Translations under genes and position numbers: made by a program | Notes under the pieces: model-generated | The model's input: only the letters and a program-made list of their open reading frames with translations | Databases searched by the model: none | Told to the model about the DNA's origin: nothing | Shown: positions 15,688 to 23,701 of the stretch, piece after piece | How the letters are laid out: the number at the start of each line of letters is the position of its first letter | How positions within the stretch are numbered: the first letter of the stretch is position 1 | Assembly: GCA_017829075.1 (NCBI GenBank) | Contig: JAGAJA010000008.1 | Location: 1 to 39,482 of the forward strand | Direction: 5' to 3' | Origin: Oscillospiraceae bacterium | GTDB taxonomy: Bacteria > Bacillota_A > Clostridia > Oscillospirales > Ruminococcaceae | DNA: 39,482 nucleotides

Positions 15688-16014
15688 ATGGACAAGTTCG
15701 AAGATTACGATGTGCTTTATGGCTACTCCAGCGCAACAGGCGTACAGACTGAGATACCCAATACCCTCGAAGATGTCGCTAATTACATTGTCCGTGAGGG
15801 TTTGACCGGTGATGTACTGATTACAACGCCGCTTGATACCCCAGTGCTGAATACAATGGGTTTCTTTGTTGACCAGTGCGCGGACAGCGAATACATGGAA
15901 GCGCTGCGCCCCGTGCTTATCGAAAAACAGTCCAACCTGGATCAGTTCCTTAAAGAAGATGAGCAGGAGGATTCGCCGGAAGAACCTGATGATGAGGAAC
16001 AGCCGGAAATATGA
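15688..16014 (+). CDS. Small acidic protein with EEQPEI tail
   Basis: 108 residues from the ATG at 15688 with GAAAGGAGA upstream. The body (residues 1-85) is an acidic globular-looking domain (MDKFEDYDVLYGYSS, then 'PLDTPVLNTMGFFVD'). The last 25 residues are nearly all Glu, Asp, Pro and Gln and finish in EEQPEI, the same six residues as in the proteins ending at 13659 and 14949, which are otherwise unrelated. No family was recognised. A role as a transferred or partner-binding protein can only be guessed from the tail. Confidence 0.65.
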   Translation: MDKFEDYDVLYGYSSATGVQTEIPNTLEDVANYIVREGLTGDVLITTPLDTPVLNTMGFFVDQCADSEYMEALRPVLIEKQSNLDQFLKEDEQEDSPEEPDDEEQPEI

Positions 16015-16029
16015 TACAAGGAGCAAAAC

Positions 16030-16614
16030 ATGCATACTAACAATACCGCTGAAAAATACGGAATAGCACTCCACCCGCACCACAAGGGCGAATTCATTCT
16101 GACCGAAACAGCCACGGGCGGGGTTCTGAAAACCGGAACGCGTGACGAGATGATAGCTTTCTGCAAAGAAAAACTCGCCGCCTCTGTCAGCATTCCGGAA
16201 CTTGAAGAGATGCTCGATAATGCAGTGTGCTATATAAACAATGAGACATCATGTCCCATTGTTGAGGAGAATGCCAAACAGACATATTCAATCTCCCGCA
16301 GCTACGAAGGCGTTTCTCTCAGCATTCAGCTTACCGCTGATGAACTCGAATCAGCATATCGGGTACAGGAAATGAATTATCTTACCGAAGATGTAGAGAA
16401 CTTCCTTGAAAGCGAAGATTGCGGATTTTCGATTTCTGATTTCGGCGAGAATGGATTACAAGATATTGCGCTGCTTTTCAGAGATAAGTACAATGACTGC
16501 AACATTCCATACTGGACAGGTATCAGACACGCGGTTGAACGCTATGCAAAAGAGAACAATATCGAGCCACACTTTAATGATGAGGAATTCAACGGACCGG
16601 ACAATGATCCGTAA
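16030..16614 (+). CDS. Hypothetical protein with in-frame repeat insertion
   Basis: 194 residues, with AAGGAG 7 bases before the ATG at 16030. The N-terminal part (1-68) has a beta-strand look ('EKYGIALHPHHKGEFILTE', 'GGVLKTGTRDEMIAFC'). Residues 70-78 (NNETSCPIV) are encoded exactly by one reverse-orientation palindromic repeat, followed by a new domain (90-194) with helices and 'GFSISDFGENGLQDIALLF'. The insertion falls at a domain border, where it may do little harm. No family was recognised. It starts 15 bases after the previous stop. Confidence 0.65.
   Translation: MHTNNTAEKYGIALHPHHKGEFILTETATGGVLKTGTRDEMIAFCKEKLAASVSIPELEEMLDNAVCYINNETSCPIVEENAKQTYSISRSYEGVSLSIQLTADELESAYRVQEMNYLTEDVENFLESEDCGFSISDFGENGLQDIALLFRDKYNDCNIPYWTGIRHAVERYAKENNIEPHFNDEEFNGPDNDP
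16237..16263 (-). repeat. Palindromic repeat copy 6, in reverse orientation inside a gene
   Basis: The reverse complement of the unit, exact over 27 bases. It covers nine whole codons of the gene at 16030 and keeps the frame. Its RNA on the coding strand would have an A-C mismatch instead of the G-U wobble. Confidence 0.93.
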
Positions 16615-16657
16615 ACAAGATATATGTCTGCGTTATGCGACTTAAAGGAGGAATGCT

Positions 16658-17203
16658 ATGGACCTGTTATCCGAACTTGAAAAAGATTTTGCCCGATGGG
16701 ATCACCTTTATCAGCATGGCGGGCAGGATCCCTGCTGGGCAGACGGCGTAAATCTCAATCTTGTCCGCGCTCACATAATCAGACGCAAACAGCAAATTGA
16801 AGAAGAATGCCCGCTATTTGCCGGCATGGGAATATGCACCCGCGAGGTTCCGCCGGTAGTTCCGGAAGAATACATGGCGCGGTCGGACGAGATAAGAGAA
16901 AATGCCCGAAAAGCTCAGGCGGTGTTTGCTGCGGATACTAACCTTGCTTGGCTGCGTGAACATCGCAATGAACTCACTCCCCGGCAGCGCAGCCAGACCA
17001 GCATTGATAATGTCATAGGATATTCGGCAGGTCTTGGTCACGCTGTCGAACATGACGACCTTGTAGCAATGCGGCGCTATGAACAGCCCGACCGTTATCT
17101 CCAATCCTTTGAGAATGCTGTGCAGCGTGTTCTCTCACTCGACAAAAGCGATGTCCCTTATGAGGACGATGACGAGGATTTCGATATGGAGGTCGAGGTG
17201 TAA
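16658..17203 (+). CDS. Conserved ICE hypothetical protein
   Basis: 181 residues, with AAAGGAGG before the ATG at 16658. The segment 'CWADGVNLNLVRAHIIRRKQ' near residues 27-46 resembles a motif seen in small ICE accessory proteins ('DGxNLNLVRNHI'), though no domain name is certain. The remainder is helical, with no membrane segment, and the tail is acidic (DDDEDFDMEVEV). It is the last gene of the accessory block. Its stop is 5 bases before repeat copy 7. Confidence 0.65.
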   Translation: MDLLSELEKDFARWDHLYQHGGQDPCWADGVNLNLVRAHIIRRKQQIEEECPLFAGMGICTREVPPVVPEEYMARSDEIRENARKAQAVFAADTNLAWLREHRNELTPRQRSQTSIDNVIGYSAGLGHAVEHDDLVAMRRYEQPDRYLQSFENAVQRVLSLDKSDVPYEDDDEDFDMEVEV

Positions 17204-17208
17204 CCCCT

Positions 17209-17235
17209 AACAATGAGACATCATGTCCCATTGTT
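17209..17235 (-). repeat. Palindromic repeat copy 7, in reverse orientation
   Basis: An exact reverse-orientation unit, lying 6 bases after the stop codon of the gene at 16658. It is the last copy; none was seen in the 22 kb that follow. Confidence 0.93.
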
Positions 17236-17350
17236 TTCAACCCAGAATACAAATAGCTTTCCATGTATTATTATAGTGCTGTAATTTGTAGATGTCAATA
17301 TGCACAAAATCGTTTTCCCTTTCTTGTAAATGATTTCGCATACAAACTAA

Positions 17351-17379
17351 TTGACAAAATGCAGAATATATGGTATTAT
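17351..17379 (+). promoter_or_regulatory. Sigma-A-type promoter of the transfer block
   Basis: A perfect TTGACA (17351-17356), a 17-base spacer and TATTAT (17374-17379) lie in an AT-rich stretch, 46 bases before the ATG at 17425. It is the clearest + strand promoter noticed in the window and stands at the border between accessory and transfer genes. Confidence 0.82.
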
Positions 17380-17424
17380 AAATACAAGGAAATATATGCC
17401 ACCAGTTTAATGGAGGAAAAACTC

Positions 17425-18072
17425 ATGAAATCTAAAACTAAAACCGTAATTATTATACTTGCGAGCATCGCGGTTCTTGCAGGAGCAGTATCTTTGATAA
17501 TAAGACTGAATACTCCGACAGACGCAGACAGACTCAATGACCAGATCGGCGCGATAGAGGATCTGCCCATTGTCACCAAAGACGCCGATGACGGCGAAAT
17601 CTCAATCAACAGAGGAACCGCAAGCGAGGACAATACAACCGCAGAAAACGAGCCCTTAGAATCAATCACCCCCGCGCAAACCACAAGTACCCGTGATGAA
17701 TCCACAACCGTTCCCATAAATGATAATGCTGATAAGCCGGATTCCACTACCACTACCGTCACTACTACCCGAAAGGAAACTACCGTTTATGAACCGGTCG
17801 TTGACGATACGCCAAACGGAGTCAAGCCTGCTGTGACAACAGGTGCAGCCACCACTACAACACAGAAACCTTCCGATACCACGCCGCCTGCTGAGCAGAA
17901 GCCTGCCGATAACGGTTTCCCCAGCAATCCTTCCAGCGGCGACGAGTACATTGACGACAAGGGACAGACGTGGATCTATAATGGTATCGCAAGACGGTGG
18001 ATAGAAGGCGGTCATACCAATGTGGAAACTGCTCCCGATTTCACCCCGTCAGGCAATGTAATACTCAGCTGA
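17425..18072 (+). CDS. Membrane-anchored Thr-rich surface protein
   Basis: 215 residues from the ATG at 17425 (GGAGG 8 bases upstream; an earlier in-frame ATG overlaps that site). A basic head and one hydrophobic helix (about residues 7-27) anchor it, with the rest outside the membrane. Residues 55-180 are a Thr/Pro/Ser/Asp-rich stalk with runs such as TTTTVTTT and ATTTTQ. A compact C-terminal motif follows: 'DEYIDDKGQTWIYNGIARRW'. The stalk plus small head suggests a cell-wall-spanning part of the transfer apparatus. It is the first gene after the transfer promoter, and a terminator-like hairpin follows. No family is assigned. Confidence 0.7.
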   Translation: MKSKTKTVIIILASIAVLAGAVSLIIRLNTPTDADRLNDQIGAIEDLPIVTKDADDGEISINRGTASEDNTTAENEPLESITPAQTTSTRDESTTVPINDNADKPDSTTTTVTTTRKETTVYEPVVDDTPNGVKPAVTTGAATTTTQKPSDTTPPAEQKPADNGFPSNPSSGDEYIDDKGQTWIYNGIARRWIEGGHTNVETAPDFTPSGNVILS

Positions 18073-18095
18073 TACATACAACTGAATAACTTTCG

Positions 18096-18124
18096 GGCAA
18101 TCGCGTAAAAGCGGTTGCCTTTTT
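18096..18124 (+). terminator. Intrinsic terminator or attenuator
   Basis: GGCAATCGC (18096-18104) pairs with GCGGTTGCC (18111-18119), nine pairs with one G-T, around a GTAAAA loop, followed by TTTTTGTTTT. It would reduce or end transcription between the Thr-rich protein gene and the large secreted-protein gene, unless read through. Confidence 0.8.
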
Positions 18125-18140
18125 GTTTTCCGGAGGAACA

Positions 18141-20615
18141 ATGAAACTGAAACGAAAAATAATTGCAGCCGCACTTGCTGCTTCAACTATGCTGCTCTGT
18201 TCGGCGGACGCTTTTGCCGGAGTGAATTTCGGAAACGGCGACGGCTCCGATTTTAAGCACGGCACGGAAGATAACGGCTGGCTTCTTAAAAAGGACAACG
18301 GCAGCAATATCTATGATGGACCTTATGCCGACCTTGAGGCATTGCGCCTGACTGTCTATGAAGCGGAAACCCAGACAAAGGTCTACCGCACCCTTGACGT
18401 AACAGGAGAATCATCGATTTCATCAATAAGCAATATCATGCACTTTGCGGACGGCACCGAGCTTATTCCCAAAACAACATGGCTTTCATCAAGCTATGTC
18501 GGTACTACCTACAATGCGATTGACGCGGTATCAGTAGGCAAATTTCAGCGGGCTTCCATTGATTCGTCAAGGATTCAGGGCAGCGGATACACGGCTGAAT
18601 ATGTCGCCGGTCTGTCGGATATAGACATAGTATCTGCAAACAACACCTCAAACTATGAAGTGATAAAGGCGTATATCGGGGATGAACAGTTCATCAAAAA
18701 TGTAATCTGTCACTTCATTCCCGAACTTGAATACGACGATTTCGTGGACGGTAAATACAAGATAGCATTTGAGCCTGTTGCTTATTTTCGATATGACGGA
18801 ATGAACTGGGCGCTTTCCGCCACCGAGTGCGGAATTCTCAATCATTACGACAAGGTTACATACAGCGCCGCGTGGAATTCCACCTGCAATATGCGCAGCC
18901 TTATGGGACCGCTGACGCACTCAAATCTCCCGCGCTCTGCATTTCTGGTTGAGCCTGACCTCGGAGTAAGCGTTTATGCTCCGACCGAAAGCGACTATTA
19001 CAGTTCATATCACATAAACAGCTCCACCGGACTTGACGACCATGACAAATACAACTCCGATATCTGCATTATCCGCTGCATGGGAATAGGCACTCTAGGA
19101 AATGACCCGCCCGATAATGACGAAGAAGAGGTCGTTGGCAATGACGTGGCGGAATACCACACCAACATTTATGTCTACACCTCTTTTAATTTCGTCAACA
19201 ACTCATCGGACAATATGGTTTCTTCCGCGCAGTTCTCAATTTTTAATTCTGACGGAGATACTCCAAAACTCAGGGAGCAGCTCTGCGATGATAACAGATA
19301 CGTTATCAATGCCGGTGCAAATCTCATTCACGACGCTGACGGGAATGTGACCGGAGCTTCGCCGTACACCGTTTACGGCTACACCTCTGACGAAACAGAG
19401 ATAAAGTATCAGGACAGCAACGCCAGAATCAAAGTGTTCATTGAGAACGACTCCACAAGCGAATATCACTCTCCCTACAAGCTGTTAGGAACATACAGGG
19501 ACGGTGATTTTGTACAGTCTGGCAGCAATGATTTTTCATATACCATAACCTCAAAATCCACAGGCAGAACCATTGCAACAGGCAGCGTCGCATTCAGCTG
19601 TCCGGCTAATGAAGAGGCTATGGGCTGGTTCAAGTGGCGTACTCCGACCTCTGCACAGGACATCGAGATCAAGATAAAATCCAATAAATCCGGAGTTTAT
19701 CTGCTCGATAAAAACGGCAGAGAATGCACGACTCTCGTTATCGACGCCGCTATTTCAAAGGTGGAGGAAATCACACCGCCCGACCCGCAGGTATCCGACA
19801 CCCGACCGTCATGGCACAGAAACTATTCGCTGTCCTCTGTTGAAGCGAATATTTCCAACTATGCACCGCGAAACAATAATCAGAGTCTTGAATGGTATGT
19901 CTGGACTTACGATTGGTCGCAGGAATCGCTGGAAACGGCAAGCGTCTGGTATAATCTGATAACTGACTATCCCGATTACAGCAACCCAAGTGGTCCCTAT
20001 TTCGGGTCAAGCTATGAGGACAGGCAGCTCATCTTTGTGAAACGATGGGGAATAGACAACAGATATTACCCATCTGCGCAGGCAGAAAAAATGATCGGCA
20101 GCGTTTATGAGGGTGCAGTCCTGCTGTCGGGAGAAGCACACAAGATAACATATTCCGTTTCTCTTGACGCAGAAATGGCGATAACTCCGTCAACTAGGTG
20201 CCACACCGCAACATACTCTGATTCAGACGAACTGTACACCATGAAATCCGGATACGGAATTCAGATAAAGGTAACGCCTACCATTACCGGCGATACCGAA
20301 TACTGCACAGACACGCAGAAAGTCAATACGCTGTTTTCGGAATTCAATTTCAACCGCCAGTCCTCTGCAAAATACAACCGCCTTCTTGAAAAAATCGGCG
20401 GCGCGTATGTGTTCAAAACGAATAAATACAGCACCTACAACGACCGAGTGCATTTTACGCCTATATGGTATCCAGACGGAGCAAACTACACAGTATATGC
20501 CGAAGTTTTTGATATATGGTGTCCTGCCGGTCAGCTTTCGCTACGGCTTACGGACCACATGAAAATCAGGGGAAATGTCTACGACGACTGGCATATTGCC
20601 CCTACCCGCCCGTAA
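18141..20615 (+). CDS. Large secreted protein of the transfer block
   Basis: 824 residues from the ATG at 18141 (GGAGG upstream). A clear signal peptide: MKLKRK, a hydrophobic core, then ADAFA with cleavage likely after residue 26. The mature part is rich in Tyr, Ser, Asn and Asp, looks beta-rich, and has scattered Cys but no LPxTG sortase signal or further membrane helix, so it would be released or held by partners. An acidic linker (PPDNDEEEVVGND) near residues 325-340 and a 'VEEITPPDPQVSDTRPSWHR' border near residue 550 suggest two or three domains. A contact or adhesin role is possible from size and position. No family was recognised. Confidence 0.7.
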   Translation: MKLKRKIIAAALAASTMLLCSADAFAGVNFGNGDGSDFKHGTEDNGWLLKKDNGSNIYDGPYADLEALRLTVYEAETQTKVYRTLDVTGESSISSISNIMHFADGTELIPKTTWLSSSYVGTTYNAIDAVSVGKFQRASIDSSRIQGSGYTAEYVAGLSDIDIVSANNTSNYEVIKAYIGDEQFIKNVICHFIPELEYDDFVDGKYKIAFEPVAYFRYDGMNWALSATECGILNHYDKVTYSAAWNSTCNMRSLMGPLTHSNLPRSAFLVEPDLGVSVYAPTESDYYSSYHINSSTGLDDHDKYNSDICIIRCMGIGTLGNDPPDNDEEEVVGNDVAEYHTNIYVYTSFNFVNNSSDNMVSSAQFSIFNSDGDTPKLREQLCDDNRYVINAGANLIHDADGNVTGASPYTVYGYTSDETEIKYQDSNARIKVFIENDSTSEYHSPYKLLGTYRDGDFVQSGSNDFSYTITSKSTGRTIATGSVAFSCPANEEAMGWFKWRTPTSAQDIEIKIKSNKSGVYLLDKNGRECTTLVIDAAISKVEEITPPDPQVSDTRPSWHRNYSLSSVEANISNYAPRNNNQSLEWYVWTYDWSQESLETASVWYNLITDYPDYSNPSGPYFGSSYEDRQLIFVKRWGIDNRYYPSAQAEKMIGSVYEGAVLLSGEAHKITYSVSLDAEMAITPSTRCHTATYSDSDELYTMKSGYGIQIKVTPTITGDTEYCTDTQKVNTLFSEFNFNRQSSAKYNRLLEKIGGAYVFKTNKYSTYNDRVHFTPIWYPDGANYTVYAEVFDIWCPAGQLSLRLTDHMKIRGNVYDDWHIAPTRP

Positions 20616-20688
20616 CTACAATATACAGATGATTGGCACTGCTGCTATACAAGTAATAGCGCCGATTTCTATTTTGAAAGGAGTATCC

Positions 20689-21243
20689 ATGAACAGCGAA
20701 TACAGGTATCACGGACAGTTCTGCGATTTTGATTTCTATGTAATGTCGCTTGACACCAGCCAGCATTACACCACACATGAACCTACAACCGACCACATTA
20801 CCCTCGACGAAGCAGTTGCAGAATACAAGCGCAGAGACCCTCTTTCTCCAGATAAAATTCTGATCGTCCTCGGCGTGAATTTCAGAATAACTGCTCCCGA
20901 ATACATGGAAAGCGCCGTTAATCTCGGCTCTTTCGACCTGCTCCAGAGAGTGAACAGCGAACACCGCGTCCCGAACGATTTTATGACGGATAAGGCGCTC
21001 AATGCTGAAAAGCTCATTTCCGTCAATGCTATCAACATTATCAGGCAGCTTGCCGATGAGCTTTCCGGAAAACCCTGCAATCACGGACTTACCGAAACGG
21101 AAAGCAAGCTGCTCCACGAACACCTTGTCACAGCAGACGAAACCACGCTCCACGAAAAATCAGCCGAGGTCGCCGCCGAAATCGTTCATCACAACGAAAT
21201 GGAAAACAACGGCGATGTCCCCGATGACGAGCTGTCGCTGTAA
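20689..21243 (+). CDS. Cytoplasmic accessory protein upstream of virD4
   Basis: 184 residues from the ATG at 20689, chosen for the GAAAGGAG 5-6 bases upstream. The N-terminal half (MNSEYRYHGQFCDFDFYVM, then a 'DEAVAEYKRRDP' helix and 'KILIVLGVNF') looks like a small alpha/beta domain similar in style to LPD-type modules. The C-terminal half is helical. The tail is acidic (GDVPDDELSL). No membrane segment was seen. It ends 11 bases before the coupling-protein gene, which suggests co-expression and perhaps a link to substrate delivery. No family was recognised. Confidence 0.6.
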   Translation: MNSEYRYHGQFCDFDFYVMSLDTSQHYTTHEPTTDHITLDEAVAEYKRRDPLSPDKILIVLGVNFRITAPEYMESAVNLGSFDLLQRVNSEHRVPNDFMTDKALNAEKLISVNAINIIRQLADELSGKPCNHGLTETESKLLHEHLVTADETTLHEKSAEVAAEIVHHNEMENNGDVPDDELSL

Positions 21244-21254
21244 CGGAGAACGCT

Positions 21255-23273
21255 ATGAAAAATAAATACAAAATTGCGATGTGCGTTTTCTATCTGGTCA
21301 TAGGACTGGCAGCGTCGGTAATCCTCACAAACCTTGTGAATTCAGCGTTCATGCATATTCCGCTTGATCTGTCGCCTGACCCATTTGTGTGGATAAGTGG
21401 CGTGTTCGCAAATGGACAGTCAATAAAGCTGTTCGGAATATTCATGATTTTGGTACTTCTGCTTTGTGTGATGTACTTCTTCTGTTCGCAGAAACCATAC
21501 GAAGCCGACCTCATCACCGTCACGCCGAAAATAAAGATACCCGCACCCAGCGGTCAGGCACAGCACGGTTCTGCTAGCTTTATGACAGAGGAACAGAAAC
21601 GCCGGAAGTTCAACGAACTGGTACTTTCGTCCTCATCACCGGAAGTTAAAAAGCTGCTGGACGAAGGCGAAAGACGGGCTGCCGCAGTTGACGGCGGACA
21701 GACTTACACCCCGAACAAACTCAAGATCGAAAATCTGTTTGATGAGGCAGGAATCGTAGTCGGAAAGCGCGACTCCGCCGGGAAAGAATATATCACCTGC
21801 CTCACAGATGATGTGCATACCCTCACGATAGGCGCGACCGGCGGCGGTAAATCCCGCCGCGAGGTTTTGCAGACCATATGTATGCTTGCGCTTGCCGGCG
21901 AGGGAATCGTGGTCAGCGACCCGAAAGGCGAACTGTATCATTATACTCACGCATTTCTGGAGTCTGTCGGATATACCGTTCATGTTGTTGATTTCAATCA
22001 GCCGTATCGTTCCGACAGGTACAATCCGCTTCAGCGCATTATTGACGACGTCCTGAACGATGACCTCACAAGCGCCAGTGAACACGCGTGGGACATTGTA
22101 AATATTCTCGTTGAAAAGAACGAAAAGTCTGAACCTATCTGGTCAAACGGCGAAATGGCGGTCATTGTCGCCTCGATACTCGCTGTTGTCTATGATAACC
22201 GCGATAATCCGCAATATCAGAATCTCACCAATGTGTATGAGTTCATATCCAATATGTCAAAGCCCGCGCCAGGCGAAAAGGAGATACGCTACACCAAGTA
22301 TCTGCGCACTCTTCCAGATAATCACCCCGCGCGGCAGACCATGGCAATAGCACAGGTAGCGCCCGATAAAATGGGTGCTTCTTTTTATACCCAGGCGCTC
22401 ACTACGCTGCGGCTGTTTGCAAATCCCAACACCTACCGCATAACCTCCGCGTCTGATTTCAACATGACCTGTTTTGGCACAGAGCCTAAACACGCTCTTT
22501 TCTTCATTCTGCCGGACGAGCGCCGCACGTTCTACCCGATAGTAACGATCCTTGTTGTACAGCAGTACGAACAGCTTGTTGTTGCGGCAAAGCAATCCGG
22601 AAACAGGCTGAAATACCGCGTCAACTATGTGCTTGACGAGTTCGGCAACTTCTCGAAAATAAACGAGTTTGAAACTAAGCTGACGGTTGCACGCGGATAC
22701 GGAATACGGTGGAATCTGTTCTTGCAGAGCTTTTCTCAGCTCACACTTGTTTACGGCAAGGAGATAGCGGATATTGCAAAGGGCAACTGCCGATATTGGC
22801 TCTATCTCCAGACTAACGATATGGAAACCAACAAGGAAATATCCGAAATGCTTGGAAAGTACACCACATCGACTTATTCGCTCGGCTGCTCAATGCAGAA
22901 ATATTCCACACCGTCAAGCTCGGCAAACATCTCACTGTCAGAGCGCAGTCTGCTCACTCCCGATGAAATACGGGGTTTTGAGCGACCGTATGCGCTGCTG
23001 ATTTCACCCGACCCGCCTGCGGTTATGAGATCCCCGGATATTTCGGAGTGGCTTTTCAACCGTATGTTGGGATTGGGGTCAAAACAGCACAACACCGACC
23101 TTATCATGCAGGACGAAGAAAATCGCCCTGCATTCAGCGGGAAGGTGCATATAAAGCTATGGAAACCGTGGGAAAGGCTCGAAGAACAGCCACCTGCCGG
23201 CGTGCGGACGGCTCGCGTCGTTCAGCGGGAACCGGGAGCCATGTTCCATAAAGGAAAGGAGGAAAATCATTGA
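21255..23273 (+). CDS. virD4: VirD4/TraG-type coupling protein ATPase
   Basis: 672 residues. Two membrane helices at the N-terminus (about 7-30 and 52-76) are followed by a cytoplasmic ATPase. Walker A is GATGGGKS (193-200), followed by VSDPKGELYH, a typical VirD4 motif. Walker B is VLDEFGNF, with D461 and E462. Further family marks are 'FFILPDERRTFYPIV' and 'FLQSFSQL'. The protein joins the relaxase-DNA complex to the type IV channel and powers transfer. The length is normal for Bacillota TraG/VirD4 proteins. The start is the ATG at 21255 with GGAGA upstream. The stop overlaps the TTG start of the next gene by 4 bases. Confidence 0.93.
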   Translation: MKNKYKIAMCVFYLVIGLAASVILTNLVNSAFMHIPLDLSPDPFVWISGVFANGQSIKLFGIFMILVLLLCVMYFFCSQKPYEADLITVTPKIKIPAPSGQAQHGSASFMTEEQKRRKFNELVLSSSSPEVKKLLDEGERRAAAVDGGQTYTPNKLKIENLFDEAGIVVGKRDSAGKEYITCLTDDVHTLTIGATGGGKSRREVLQTICMLALAGEGIVVSDPKGELYHYTHAFLESVGYTVHVVDFNQPYRSDRYNPLQRIIDDVLNDDLTSASEHAWDIVNILVEKNEKSEPIWSNGEMAVIVASILAVVYDNRDNPQYQNLTNVYEFISNMSKPAPGEKEIRYTKYLRTLPDNHPARQTMAIAQVAPDKMGASFYTQALTTLRLFANPNTYRITSASDFNMTCFGTEPKHALFFILPDERRTFYPIVTILVVQQYEQLVVAAKQSGNRLKYRVNYVLDEFGNFSKINEFETKLTVARGYGIRWNLFLQSFSQLTLVYGKEIADIAKGNCRYWLYLQTNDMETNKEISEMLGKYTTSTYSLGCSMQKYSTPSSSANISLSERSLLTPDEIRGFERPYALLISPDPPAVMRSPDISEWLFNRMLGLGSKQHNTDLIMQDEENRPAFSGKVHIKLWKPWERLEEQPPAGVRTARVVQREPGAMFHKGKEENH

Positions 23274-23620
23274 AGAATAAACGTTCAAAGTTAAAAAAGC
23301 GAATCATCGCAGCCATTACTGCCATTATCTCTACGCTTGCCGTCAGCGTGACAGCATTTGCGCAGGGAGATCTCGGCTCGTCCACACTTGCAACCGGAAT
23401 GTCCAATCTCCTTAACGACGCTTCGACCGTGCTGCTCGGACTTGCCGCGGTAGTCGGTACAGTATGTATCATCTACTTTTGTATTCGCCGCAGCGCCGCC
23501 GATGAGATGGATCAAAAGAAATGGAACAATCGCATTGTTACCGCAGTTGTATCCACTATCGGCGCGGTAATTGCGACATCGCTGCTGTCCGTCATCACCG
23601 GATACTTTGGAGGTACCTGA
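23270..23620 (+). CDS. VirB2/TrbC-like pilin or channel protein, TTG start
   Basis: 116 residues. The start is TTG at 23270, supported by AAAGGAGG (23255-23262) with a 7-base gap. It overlaps the virD4 stop (TTGA), so translation is probably coupled. A basic head and a signal peptide ending AFA (cleavage likely after residue 31) are followed by a short loop, a first hydrophobic helix (about 50-72), a polar turn (RRSAADEMDQKKWNNR) and a second helix (about 88-112). This two-helix hairpin is the VirB2/TrbC plan and matches small membrane proteins found right after virD4 in Gram-positive ICEs. Assembly into a pilus or channel part is inferred. Confidence 0.75.
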   Translation: MKNKRSKLKKRIIAAITAIISTLAVSVTAFAQGDLGSSTLATGMSNLLNDASTVLLGLAAVVGTVCIIYFCIRRSAADEMDQKKWNNRIVTAVVSTIGAVIATSLLSVITGYFGGT

Positions 23621-23701
23621 TCTATGCAATGCACGTCCGGCATTCCACCCTAGCAGATATCTTCCCCATCATCACCACCAACAACACAAAGGAGGCTTTC
23701 C

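Noticed and set aside
16611..16640. Possible further decayed palindrome after the stop of the 16030 gene (AAACAA, then ATGTCT, then GTT)
   Set aside because: The order of short matches is suggestive, but six or more bases are missing and the arms do not pair. It may be chance.
3282..17235. The repeated palindromes as a CRISPR array
   Set aside because: Copies are hundreds to thousands of bases apart, occur in both orientations and lie inside genes. No spacers and no cas genes are present.
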